Part shown: positions 1-9,556 of the stretch, one piece after another
How positions within the stretch are numbered: the stretch's first letter is position 1
Layout of the letters: each line of letters opens with the position of its first letter
NCBI GenBank assembly: GCA_023313575.1
Contig: JAJTTP010000002.1
Coordinates: forward strand, 1-64,000
From: Eutypella sp. D-1
Taxonomy: Eukaryota > Ascomycota > Sordariomycetes > Xylariales > Diatrypaceae
Direction: 5' to 3'
Length of the DNA: 64,000 nucleotides
Notes under the pieces: generated by a model
What the model was told of the DNA's origin: nothing
What the model saw: only the letters and a program-made list of their open reading frames with translations
The model's database searches: none
Made by a program: the position numbers and the translations under genes

Positions 1-242
1 GCGCCGACGGAGAGTACAGCTACCCCTGGCCCGAGGAGAGCTTCACGTCCAAGGACCCGCTCTGCGATGTAACCCTCCGCTTCGAGAAGGACGGCGACAA
101 CTACAAAGCCTACGACGACGCTACCGGCGAGGAGGTCGCCTCCTGCACCGAGGGCTCCAACGAAACCACGCCGTGCTTCTGGGGCTTCATCTCGGCCGAG
201 TACAACGAGGCCTACTACTGCGAGTCCAGCGTCTGCGCGTAA
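1..242 (+). CDS. C-terminal end of a small Cys-rich, probably secreted protein (partial)
   Basis: The reading frame enters from the left edge and closes at TAA 240-242, leaving 79 residues. They hold six cysteines (for example in PLCDV, ASCTE, TPCFW, YYCESS, SVCA), many acidic and aromatic residues and no membrane segment. That composition suits the tail of an extracellular, disulfide-bonded fungal protein. The start, the signal peptide and any introns lie outside the window, so I assign no family. The frame is strongly coding-like: GC-rich third positions and no stop until the end. It loosely resembles the Cys-rich secreted protein at 53601-54720 in style, but I cannot align the two. Confidence 0.7.
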   Translation, partial: ADGEYSYPWPEESFTSKDPLCDVTLRFEKDGDNYKAYDDATGEEVASCTEGSNETTPCFWGFISAEYNEAYYCESSVCA

Positions 243-740
243 GGAATTTGGTAGCAAAGACTAGGGATTTTGAGCTTCTAAAAGAAGTGGCTGTGGAAGT
301 TCCTGTGATGGGATGACTGGAATATCAGCGGTGATGGAATCACATCTGGGTCGGAGCTGTATATGTCGCACTACCTGTACATGACTTTTTATTCTCATCC
401 GAATTTAATCAAGAATACTTCTTTGTTTTTTGCAGTTTTTCACCGTGAGCGACTTATGTGCTATTCTACAAGAGGTAATATTGGATATAAACGATCAGAT
501 GAACCTTATCACCAGGGATCGTCAGAACGGGTCTACAGCTCACGTAGAGCTGGCCACGCATCTTGAAAGCACGGTAGAAGACATCTACATCCGCAAAAAG
601 TGCCGATATCGACCGCCCACCTTGAAGACGGACATGCAATACGCCAATGACTTGCGACAGGCCCTGAAGGAGATGGGCCCGGGCGTCGCTCATCTGGCAA
701 ATGCGATCCGGATCCGACAGAGAGGGGCTAACCCTTCTTA

Positions 741-859
741 TACTCGGTATAACTCGGTTAGCTGGTAAGGGATAAGTCGAATAAACAAAGAGAGGTTGAA
801 TAACGGAGGGGCCAAATTGATTACCCGGACTGGACCGAGCCCTCGGCAATAGTTGGAGG
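741..859. repeat. Diverged dispersed repeat, copy A (RIP-like)
   Basis: This stretch matches 4281-4400 in the same orientation over about 115 bp, sharing blocks such as GCTGGTAAGGGAT, GAGAGGTTGAATA and CCTCGGCAATAGTTGGAG. Most differences are transitions. This copy usually has A where the other has G (gataag/gatgag, acaaag/acagag, taacgg/tagcgg, ccaaat/ccaggt), which fits repeat-induced point mutation of an old duplicated element. No protein is recognisable in it. Confidence 0.75.
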
Positions 860-1545
860 ATGACGGCCCGTCGAATCCTTTCCCTTGGATAGAGCGCGGT
901 ACAACGCCACTGTCTACATCTCCGACTTTTGCCGCGACATTCCGAATAAATGCCGGGGCAAATCCGTCCGGATGAGCACCAACAAAAATATTGTGTGATT
1001 GTTTACACGCGGCGTTGGCGTCAATAGAATTCTTCCGATTCTCCGGAAGCGGATGCTGGGGATCTGTTAGAAACCACCCATTCCAAGGGTAATCTCCTCC
1101 TTTGATAACGGTCACGTGGAGATAGGATTGCCAAGATATGCCTTGGCAATCACCCTTTTTTAGTGATACCCTTTTTCTATATACAGGGTATGGGATACCG
1201 CCCATCTAGATAGTCTCTCTTTTAGCTAGCCAGCGATCAATCTAAGTAATTACCCTTTTACGCCCTTTGCTATCTAAAATCAAGTCCAGTGGTGACGGCT
1301 TCGTTACAGGGTCCCGACTATCTTCTCTAACCTGAGACGCAGCCACAGACCTAGAGTCCACATAACGCATAACGAGATAGTAATCATTCAGGGTCGTCGA
1401 TGCACGTTTCATGATCTTACGTAGGCCATCATTCTTTTTCTTGGATTTTTTGGAAGGCCCATCGTGATGGCAGAGAGTCGATGGGGATTTTGGGTCCTGA
1501 TCACGATAAACAAGGTCAGAACGGGGAGGGTCTTACGGATAAAGT

Positions 1546-1579
1546 TGCAGGGGAAGGAGGGTGCGTTCGAATGGTGACT
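1546..1579. repeat. Short diverged repeat, copy 1
   Basis: These 34 bp (from tgcag to gtgact) match 1919-1952 with about six differences, nearly all G/A or C/T, for example gttcgaatggtg against gtttaaatagtg. It is probably part of a mutated transposon remnant. Confidence 0.6.
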
Positions 1580-1714
1580 TACGATGACTGCAACTGCTTC
1601 TCAGAGAATCTCGCATCCTGGTTACAAGGAAGCAAATTAGAAGGGGGAGGTTTCACGGATGGAGTTTCAAGGCAGGCGTTGGACAAAATAAGTAAGTCAT
1701 CATCTACGATATCT

Positions 1715-1880
1715 TATTAATTAGTGGAAACCGTAATTGCTTCCGAACTGTTGCCATAAAAAATAATTTTTAAAAGTTGAATAAGTACTTTTAGTCTTTC
1801 GAATAACTATTTTATTACTTTATTATACGACAATAAATTATGGTTATTAGGATTCGCGTTAAAACCATTCTATAAGATTA
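1715..1880. other. AT-rich island
   Basis: This stretch is conspicuously rich in A and T (runs such as aaaaaataatttttaaaag and many TA steps) against a window near 50% GC. It lies between the two short diverged repeats, so a RIP-degraded repeat core is the simplest reading. No coding sequence is visible. Confidence 0.6.
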
Positions 1881-1918
1881 CTCCGTTAATGTGTGGCTCA
1901 CTATTTTTGTCCAGTGCC

Positions 1919-1952
1919 TGCAATGGAAGGAGAGTGCGTTTAAATAGTGACT
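1919..1952. repeat. Short diverged repeat, copy 2 (AT-shifted)
   Basis: This is the partner of 1546-1579, with the A/T state at nearly every difference, as expected for RIP. Just upstream, 1898-1920 also resembles the reverse complement of about 1673-1695, so the block may be a decayed hairpin-type element. Confidence 0.6.
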
Positions 1953-4280
1953 GACGACGACGGTAGCTAGTTTTTTAGGGAACTCGAGAACTCTTTGAAG
2001 TTGCTTAATAGAGAATTTTAAATCCTCAGAACGAGGTAATGGTGTCGGTACGGGTGTAGTAAAGGGAGAAGAATCGAAAATGAATTTGTTGTGGGAAAAG
2101 TGTGGGAAAAGTGAAGGCGTATATGTCCGGGGAAGGAGTGTACCTCCGGGAAGGAGCATTAGAGAATGTCAAAGAATCGTATATGCAATATATGCAATTT
2201 TATATGCAAATTTAGGATTCAGATGATGATAGCTTCACCTGGGGTTCCATCGCCCATATTCCTTTTCATCGCCTATTAGGCAGCACCCTTCCCGGCCTCA
2301 AACTTATCAAATACGCACTTCACGTGACCGACTGCTACCGCCTCCTCGGTCTTGAAACCCGCTGTAGCTTGGCGACAGAACTGCTTTACCGGCATATCGG
2401 AATCAGCACTACTCATTTTGCACCAACGGAACTGGGGGGTTGATTACGTTAATCTTACTCTGTATTCTGTTTGACCTGCTTACGGATAGAAAGAATAAAT
2501 GCACGGAGCGCCGCTTTAAAGGTCGTCTTAGTTATTTACGGCCTAGGTTCATGGATTGTAAAGAACGTCTTGTTCCAGAATGTGTATAATACTGCCGTTC
2601 TCAGTGGGTGGCCGACGAGCTGGAACGCCCCATCCTCCCGAATAGGGCGCGCGCTACAGGTCTTTCTCCGACGCTGACACGGTCCGAGGTGGGCGGCGGA
2701 TCGCTAGCGGGTGCTGGTGCGCAGTACGCCCCTCCCCCCTCCCCCCCCGCCCCCACGCCGATCGATGCGTTTCTTGCATCAAATGTATCCCGGGTCGCTT
2801 CGGGGGGCCGGGCATCGGCAGGAGATACGATTTTTGGCCCATGTCTTTGGCAGTCTACCATGCCTTTATGATTCCGTCGACTAGGATACGCCCACTTTAT
2901 TACGCTCTCGGGCTGTGTATAAGGCCGTCGAAGGAGGCGGCGGAGAGGCGGCGCGGACATCCACCGCCGAATTTAAGTATCAGGACGGGTGGGGGCATTA
3001 CGATAGCTACCACGATAGCCACCTAGAGCTACCCGCGATGCCCTGAAGGCACCTATAATAGGTTATGGTTCAGTACCTAGACTAGATAGCTATTTAGTGG
3101 CTGAAATAATGGCTTAGGCGCTATATTTAGTAGGTATATCACTAAACTATAAGGGACTAACAGGGGATTTGGTGCGTTTCGATAGTGGGTAAAGATAGAT
3201 TATTCTGATCACAGGGTGGCCCAAACCACGTTTAAAAACGTTATATCTAACTGTGTACACGAGTTCTCTGTGTAGGTTTGGGTTCCTGCATGTGGCGTCC
3301 AATGTCCGCTCAATCTCCTCCAGCCCTTTGAGCGTCGATCGCATGATCGGGCTCGAAATGAGCCCGAGTATTATCAGAGAGATCCGTACCTTCGTCAAAT
3401 ATGAGTAGTGAGAGTCGATAGAGACGTGCAAAGGCGTGCGAAATAACATCGCAGAGGATCTGATGCATTGATATAACGACCCGTACATTCCTCGGAAGAT
3501 CATTCCAGATGCGAGGCTCAGTCCAAGTGTGACAGTTGTCAGCATCGACAAGACGCTTAATCTAGACGTCCCAGATCTGTTTCTCGATGACGCTATATTG
3601 CTGGGTGCAACGGGCAGCAGTCGGTGCAAGAAACCATACGAGCTCCTCCCCTGGAGCTGTGCGGGCTTGGCTCCAGGGGGGCATGGGGAGCGAGTTCGGT
3701 GCTCCGCGAAGCGTACTCGCAAAGTAGACAGGGGAAGCCGGAGACCATCTCATTTTCTCCTGATTGCTTGCGATCTCGTATTGGTAGACTCTTCAAGCTG
3801 ATATAGCTATTCCGTCTGTCCACGGTCACGTCGAGACTCTGGACTCTGTGGGCGTGGTTTTGCAAAAATGGTCGGTCGGAGGCAGTGTAGTCCTCAATAG
3901 AGGTCATAGGAAGGTGGATGTGCCGCCCCAGCCAAACTCCCCACTTGACAATGTCTTCAACCCGGGTCGGCCCGCGAAGGACCTTAACACCAGAAGTTGG
4001 ACGAAGTCCAGCCCTGCTTTATTGAGTAAGTAAAAAAACAATAGGAGTAGTGGTATTTCACCGGCGCCGAAGCTCCTACCCGAGGTGTAACAAAGCGCCA
4101 CGTACAGTAGCCCTTGTTCCATCGGTATGTTTCTAACCATCTAGTTAGATAATAATCTAATCTGCAACAAGCCACATTATCCGGTGGCCAACTGGCTGGA
4201 CCATATTATGACATGCTGGAATAGACTTAGGGAGGCGATACATACCTGCTGCTGATGGATACCGGATGTAAGACTCCTCA

Positions 4281-4400
4281 TATTTGGTATGGCTAGGCTA
4301 GCTGGTAAGGGATGAGTCGAATAAACAGAGAGAGGTTGAATAGCGGGAGGGGCCAGGTTGACTACCTGGACTGGACCGAACCCTCGGCAATAGTTGGAGA
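4281..4400. repeat. Diverged dispersed repeat, copy B
   Basis: This is the less mutated partner of 741-859, in the same orientation about 3.5 kb away. The spacing could be that of two ends of one decayed element or of two insertions. The sequence between them has no intact gene and mixed base composition. Confidence 0.75.
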
Positions 4401-4523
4401 GTTCAATCATATCGTGACCCTGATTCCGCCACTTTTCGCCCACGACCGTACAGAACCTGTAAGTGTTGGTAGGTACGTACGTAAAGGAAAGAGATAATAA
4501 CAGAATGAAAGGTGGTGAGACTG

Positions 4524-4665
4524 GTGTTGTATTCTGGTCTAAGGCCTACTATCTATCTATGAGGGATATGGGCAAAACCCATATCCTTTATATAAACGGG
4601 AGATAGGTACATAGGTACTTCCTACTGGTATGTGGATCCATACCAGTGACCAATAACAACCAACA
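4524..4665. mobile_element. Possible small LTR or MITE-like remnant with two hairpins
   Basis: The segment begins TGTTG and ends CAACA, the terminal signature of Ty1/copia-type LTRs. Inside are two inverted repeats: ggatatggg/cccatatcc (4564-4572 and 4578-4586) and ctggtatg/cataccag (4625-4632 and 4639-4646). A TATATAAA-like box lies between them near 4587. I see no second copy and no polyprotein, so a solo LTR, a MITE or chance all remain possible. Confidence 0.3.
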
Positions 4666-4823
4666 GTAAGGCCCGTTCTCGCTCTTCCAATGGCCTACAA
4701 GGTCACATCGGTATTGGTCTTATCTGTACTGGTGAACAGAATGAAGCGCAGAGCTGCGTGGTGGGGCTCTGGAAGGCTGCGACCGATGGGTTGCGGGAAG
4801 TTCTCTTTGTTGTTAGAGACTGA

Positions 4824-5375
4824 TTACGGCAGTCTTTTAACAAGGTCCCAATCGATACCTTTCGCGATTGTATTCGAACCTTGGAATTCGACTCCCAAGT
4901 CAGAATCCTGGACCTGTCGCCTCCGTTTCTGCGAGTTGCCGCTGCTATCGGCACCGACAGGGGCCGGTTCTGGAGTATTCGTAGGTGTGGGCGCATCCTT
5001 TCCGAACATCTTCAGATCGGAAGTTACCCAATCAAAGTCTTCGACTGTTACCGGTCTCCAAGTCGGGACCAAAATGTCATCTTCGGGATCGATCGGCCCC
5101 GTTCGCGTCATAAGTTTACGCATCAAGTTCGGATGTCATGTGTCCGGTATGATTCGGATAACTGGCAAGGTCCGAGACAAGTACTTGGAAAACGGACTGG
5201 AAAATGGGATGGCCCAGCTGATTATTCGAGCCGAGCCGAGAGTATTGTCCGCAATCGGCGCCAACTGTGCAGCTGGCTCTGGCTCTGGTTCGGCAGGACC
5301 CTGTTCGGCGGCTTTGTTTGACTTCCTCGTGCTTCTTCTAAGCTCGGGGGGCGCCATCTCTGCCGCGTTTGGCAT
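4824..5375 (-). pseudogene. Interrupted 184-codon frame, acidic/basic low-complexity protein of unknown function
   Basis: From ATG 5375 one frame runs to TAA at 4824 with a single in-frame TGA at 5138-5136. The N-terminal part is basic then proline/glutamate-rich (RRSTRKSNK followed by an alternating PEPEPEP run). The part after the stop contains DPEDDILVPTWRPV and EDFDWVTSDLKMF, which look protein-like. A similar basic linker occurs in some copia-type polyproteins, and the LTR-like element 4524-4665 lies just downstream, so a retroelement fragment is possible but unproven. A host gene with a nonsense mutation is the alternative. Confidence 0.4.
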
Positions 5376-5948
5376 CGGTCTGGACCGGCTAGGCAGGAAT
5401 TCGGCCCTAGCCGGTCGTTATCGGCGGTACTGATTAGTGGTGGTAGGCATTGATATTGGCGGCCAAGAAGGAACGAACTGGAAATAATCGCGAAAGAAAT
5501 CTGTACAAGGCTATTCGATAGCTATCGGAACCGACTGTTAGAACTGGTGTATGATAGGGATGATAGAGCACGATAAGTGGGAGCTAGCAAATCATCGCGC
5601 AATTTCCCAAATTAAGCAAAATCGATATCAATCGACTCCATTCAATCTAAATAGTTTAATTCCGTGATAAAATAGGCCAGAAAGGGGTTATGTGGGCTGT
5701 GGTTGATTAGAAAGGTGATATACGCACTTTTAAAGACGGGTGGTAAAAGAAAAAAAAAGAAGCTATTCCCAGCCCAGGCGGGTCACAATAAAGGGTACCT
5801 AGGTATGGTTTTTTGTGGTTCTGGGTCTCAAAAGGTACGTACCGATAATATAGGCCTTATCGATAAGGTCAATTCTAGCTCATCATCAAATAATGTGGGT
5901 CTTATCAACACTGGCAGTTGCAGCCTATTATTACGTAATCCACCTGCT

Positions 5949-6023
5949 ACCGGGCCGGCGACCGGGATAGCCACTATACAGGCCACCATAATAACCACCA
6001 CGATAGCCACCGGGATAGCCACC
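5949..6023 (-). repeat. Remnant of a Gly/Tyr-rich repeat coding sequence
   Basis: Read on the minus strand this 75 bp encodes tandem Gly-Gly-Tyr units (GGYPGGYRGGYYGG, then LYSGYPGRRPG). Such units are typical of fungal glycine/tyrosine-rich proteins. There is no start, signal peptide or onward frame. A shorter piece of the same type (GGYRGSYR) occurs at 3001-3024 on the same strand. Confidence 0.45.
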
Positions 6024-6042
6024 CCACCGTCATAATGACTTT

Positions 6043-6106
6043 CTCAGAAAAAGCTGATGGAACTCAAGATACGCACCAACGATCCTATGAAAATGAAGGA
6101 AGGGGG
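6043..6106 (+). pseudogene. Copied fragment of the 3' end of the TPR gene
   Basis: About 64 bp starting at tctcagaaaaagctgatgg are nearly identical (one or two mismatches) to 9404-9468, the coding sequence for the QKKLMELKIRTNDPMKMKEGG stretch near the end of the TPR protein at 6767-9556. The copy lies in the same orientation about 0.7 kb upstream of that gene. It is too short to encode a protein and must be a partial duplication or the scar of a second, deleted copy. Confidence 0.85.
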
Positions 6107-6493
6107 TGAGGGTTAGGGGCAGATTCTCAACAAGACGTCAGAACAGGTATGGCTTATCGTACTATAAATAACCCCCAGTAAGAGTCTAAGACCAGTCATA
6201 ATCTAACCGTAAGCTAGGGTGACACCCTAAAAAGAAGTGGTTAATGTTGATACAGCAAACATGGAGAAGCTTGTAAAGACCATTTGCTTCGCCGAATACC
6301 ATTCGAGAGGCTCTGGATCGAGCAAAACTCGGTGAAAAGATAGTTGATTTGAGAGCTCAACTACGACCGTTGTCCGACGGTACGCATTTGCAGGGTCAAA
6401 TTTGATAGGGCAACGTCTGGCATGTGATGGGCCGCCAAGAGCGGCACGGGACGCAGTTATAAAGCCACTTGGGCAAACCCTTGATAAAAAGGG

Positions 6494-6813
6494 ATGGAAT
6501 CAACGGATACGATAGCCAATAACAAAGCCAGGATGACACAGGATAAATGGGGACTTATGTCTATAAATACAAGCCGAGATAGCCCTGATGAAGGAAGTGT
6601 AGAATGGGCAAGGCACTTAGAAGATTATTTCCTTAGATTAACAAAGCTTCTACTACACGACACTCAATCTGACAACTGCTTCTGCCTCGTGAATCCTCGC
6701 TTACAGGCGAGCCCGAAGGTTGGAGTTACCAATATGTTCCTGCAGATAAACAAACATTGGACCTAGATGTTGCCAACATCATATTTCCCCCCTAAACGGC
6801 ACACAGTTACGAA
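6494..6813 (+). other. Possible N-terminal remnant of the TPR gene
   Basis: A 90-codon frame (6494-6766) ends four bases before the ATG of the TPR gene. A second frame, open from about 6673 to the TAA at 6811-6813, contains the protein-like stretch EGWSYQYVPADKQTLDLDVA and stops right after a run of six C in the same place where the TPR frame is already open. The two could be parts of a longer ancestral N-terminus broken by frameshift, or an unrecognised spliced exon. No domain is recognisable. Confidence 0.25.
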
Positions 6814-9556
6814 AAGAGACTCTTCCCGAGAAGAAACTACACGATCTATCATGTCGGATGTAGATAAGGCATCTAGTTCCTCAATACCTAATGTGCTACC
6901 AGATGTTGGGCGGAGTATACATTACAATGAAGCCGCCGAAAGTTCTATCAACCTTGCCAGGTCATTCATGAAGCGTGGTGAGCTCAACAGTGCAGAAGTA
7001 GCCCTGCTTCCAAGCAGACATGTCTTGGAAACGTCACATATCCATGAAAGCTCCATTTACAGAATCGAAGTCAACGTTCAATTGGCAAGCATCGACCTTT
7101 TTCGCGGAAAATATAACGAAGCTTATAACAATTTCCGGGAGATTCGCTCCAAACTTAATGAGGGCCAATTCGACGTTCGTATCAAAGCAGAACTGGAAAG
7201 GTGGATTGCCATATCCCTGATATATCAAGGGAAATATAGTGATGCGGCCACTAAATTGGAACTTTTGGTGACGACCTCTGATACCGCAGGTTCCAGCAAG
7301 ACTGACTCGGACGAGTTACAAATTCGAAGAGACTTAGCATTTACTTATGCTTGCCTGGGAAACTACTCCGAAGCCCAAGACGAACTAAAGACAGCCTATC
7401 GTCTCCTCGATGCGCTGGATGAGCGTTTATCAAACCCTCCCCTTGGCACCGATGGTATACATGTGCGAAGTGGTGACAGTCAACTCCAAGCGGAAGAGCA
7501 AGCGGCCAAGTTTCGCGATGATTCTACTAGAACTAATGAACTTCGAGAAAAAGAAGATCTCCTTCATTTTACGAAGGCTAAAATTGGCCTTATGTGGGGT
7601 GAGTATAGGGATGCCCTGGAAAGCTCCAGGAAAGCACTCGTTGGGCTGAGGAAACGGTGGGGATCGAGACATCTAAAGACACTAGAATGTGCGAGCTTCC
7701 ATGCATTACTACTGGCAATAAGCGGCCGGGTCGCCGAAGGCCAGGCAACTTGCACATCGACGGTTGACATTATGAGAAAGGAGTTGGGTCCTAAGCATCC
7801 TCAAACTGTCGAGGCAATGTGTCGCTTAGTCAGAATCTACAAGATGCAATGCCGACTAGCTGAGGCAGTCGATACCTCTAGGTCACTTGCCAAAGCCACA
7901 AGATCAACGATGCCCGAGGAACACCCACAAGTGCTTCATTCCTCTAGTCTACTGGCAGAGATGGAAATAGCAGTTGGAAACTATGCTTCGGCTAGAAAGG
8001 AATTGGAGAGAACAGTGGAAATCGCCCGCAAGCACTACGGTACAACCCATCCTGATACTCTCGACCATCGCTCGTTGCTTGCACTAGCACTTTACCGATG
8101 TGGCGCAACCGACAAGGCTTACAGCCTAGGGCTCGAGATTTTGTCTGAGCAAAGAAAATTATACTTGACTCATGATGCTAAGGGGAAACAGCGCTACAGT
8201 GCTAGCGGCAACATGGACATGGACAAGCTTCGAGGTAGTAATACGAAGCTTGCAGCTAAGTTGCTTTTAGACCATGTCATCAACATAGTCGGAAGCAATC
8301 AAGATACCACGATCATTCATCCATCCATTCTGTTCACACTTCGGATACTAGGACTGATTGGCCAACGAAAGGCGGATGCCGACAGACTAAATCTTGCCCA
8401 ACAGATATTCAAGGCAATATGGACGAGGCACAGGTCTCCTCTTGAAGGTTCAAAATCGGCAATATCAGAGGAACTACTGCCAGCATTTCCAGATTCTCCG
8501 ATTATTGGTCTTGATTCTAAACACGATTTTGCTCTTTGTCTTCGCGAGAGCGCGGATGAAAACAACTACGAACGGGATCTAGCCACAGCCGTGGTCTGTC
8601 TTAGAAACGTATACAAGAGTCGCTCAGATATCTTAGGCTGGAAACACCCTTCCACACAACGTGCCAGACGTAACCTCATCATCGCAAACTTTGCACTCGG
8701 TATATGGGAAGACATGAGTGAGAAGGCAGCTTGCCTGACTTTCAAAGACTCCAAACCCCCGGAACAAGATAGGAGCCAGATGGGAGCCTTGCCAGAAGCA
8801 CATACCAATCCCTTCAATGCAGAGGGATGGAAACATGTAGAAGCCTCGTCACTTGAGATTTTTCAAAGATTTGAAGGCCAACTCGGCAGGCACCATCCAG
8901 AGACACTACAATCTCTTCTCTGGGTTTTGATGATACAAGCACTGATCCGTAAGGACGAGGATTTTGGGATGTATTTGAAGAAGGCACGCGATCGCCTTCG
9001 CGACAAATCCACTCGAGATCAGCGACTCGCAGAATGCCTTTATCTCGAATACGGATTTGCCACAATTATTTGTGATCTGACCTTTACAGACACACCGGCC
9101 AACTACGCCTTCGAATCCTTAGAAATGTTTCGAAGCATCTCCGAAGCAGTGGGCCAATTGTCCGGAGTTGATAGCGCCATATGTGGGAGTGACCTCTCCG
9201 TTCTTGGGAAAAATACAGAGGACGGCATTACGAGGGTCTTACCCAACGCACAAGCCTCTAGTAGACCTCGCAAAGATGAGCTCCAAGCATTCGTCAAAAC
9301 TGCCGAAGGAAATGCTGAGTACGATGAAGCTGAGAGACATCAAAACGAGTTGTGTCAACTTCTGTCAGTCTTGTATGGCAGTGGTCATATTCACAGTTTA
9401 GAGGCTCAGAAAAAGCTGATGGAACTCAAAATACGCACCAACGATCCTATGAAAATGAAGGAAGGGGGGCAAATTCTAGAAGAACTAAGGGCATCTCAGG
9501 ATGCAAACTCTACCCGAACTTTCGACGTAGTATTGAACAGGTTGCTCGGGAGCTAG
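6767..9556 (+). CDS. Intronless tetratricopeptide-repeat protein (929 aa)
   Basis: The frame is uninterrupted for 929 codons. Several helical repeats are of the TPR_10/TPR_12 (kinesin-light-chain-like) kind, with the typical H-P-x-T/Q spacing: GPKHPQTVEAMCRL near residues 343-356, EEHPQVLHSSSLLAEME, GTTHPDTLDHRSLLALAL, GWKHPSTQRARRNL and GRHHPETLQSLLWVL. In fungi such arrays often form the C-terminal half of STAND/NLR-like proteins, but no NACHT or NB-ARC P-loop is visible in or upstream of this gene. The first ATG (6767) is used here; the internal ATG at 6851 (MSDVDK) is an equally good start. The lack of introns contrasts with most neighbours. The role is probably protein binding; the partner is unknown. 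A fragment of its 3' end is duplicated at 6043-6106. Confidence 0.8.
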   Translation: MLPTSYFPPKRHTVTKRDSSREETTRSIMSDVDKASSSSIPNVLPDVGRSIHYNEAAESSINLARSFMKRGELNSAEVALLPSRHVLETSHIHESSIYRIEVNVQLASIDLFRGKYNEAYNNFREIRSKLNEGQFDVRIKAELERWIAISLIYQGKYSDAATKLELLVTTSDTAGSSKTDSDELQIRRDLAFTYACLGNYSEAQDELKTAYRLLDALDERLSNPPLGTDGIHVRSGDSQLQAEEQAAKFRDDSTRTNELREKEDLLHFTKAKIGLMWGEYRDALESSRKALVGLRKRWGSRHLKTLECASFHALLLAISGRVAEGQATCTSTVDIMRKELGPKHPQTVEAMCRLVRIYKMQCRLAEAVDTSRSLAKATRSTMPEEHPQVLHSSSLLAEMEIAVGNYASARKELERTVEIARKHYGTTHPDTLDHRSLLALALYRCGATDKAYSLGLEILSEQRKLYLTHDAKGKQRYSASGNMDMDKLRGSNTKLAAKLLLDHVINIVGSNQDTTIIHPSILFTLRILGLIGQRKADADRLNLAQQIFKAIWTRHRSPLEGSKSAISEELLPAFPDSPIIGLDSKHDFALCLRESADENNYERDLATAVVCLRNVYKSRSDILGWKHPSTQRARRNLIIANFALGIWEDMSEKAACLTFKDSKPPEQDRSQMGALPEAHTNPFNAEGWKHVEASSLEIFQRFEGQLGRHHPETLQSLLWVLMIQALIRKDEDFGMYLKKARDRLRDKSTRDQRLAECLYLEYGFATIICDLTFTDTPANYAFESLEMFRSISEAVGQLSGVDSAICGSDLSVLGKNTEDGITRVLPNAQASSRPRKDELQAFVKTAEGNAEYDEAERHQNELCQLLSVLYGSGHIHSLEAQKKLMELKIRTNDPMKMKEGGQILEELRASQDANSTRTFDVVLNRLLGS

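Larger units (their letters stand above)
860..4280. other. Gene-poor stretch of decayed repeats
   Basis: I see no supportable gene here. The stretch holds the AT-rich island, the 34 bp diverged repeat pair, a C-rich low-complexity run near 2727-2756, and a short minus-strand GGYRGSYR-type coding remnant near 3001-3024. A 191-codon minus-strand frame at 3147-3722 is open, but it has no recognisable motif or splice structure and I do not call it a gene. Confidence 0.6.
5376..6493. other. No intact gene; remnants only
   Basis: Apart from the Gly/Tyr-rich remnant (5949-6023) and the copied tail of the TPR gene (6043-6106), I see no coding sequence. The segment is moderately AT-rich, with a purine run near 5748-5762. 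Confidence 0.5.

Noticed and set aside
3147..3722. 191-codon minus-strand open frame
   Set aside because: No recognisable motif, no signal peptide or domain, and it lies in repeat debris; probably open by chance.
6767..9556. NLR-type immune receptor
   Set aside because: TPR arrays of this kind occur in fungal NLR-like proteins, but no P-loop NTPase domain is present here or upstream.
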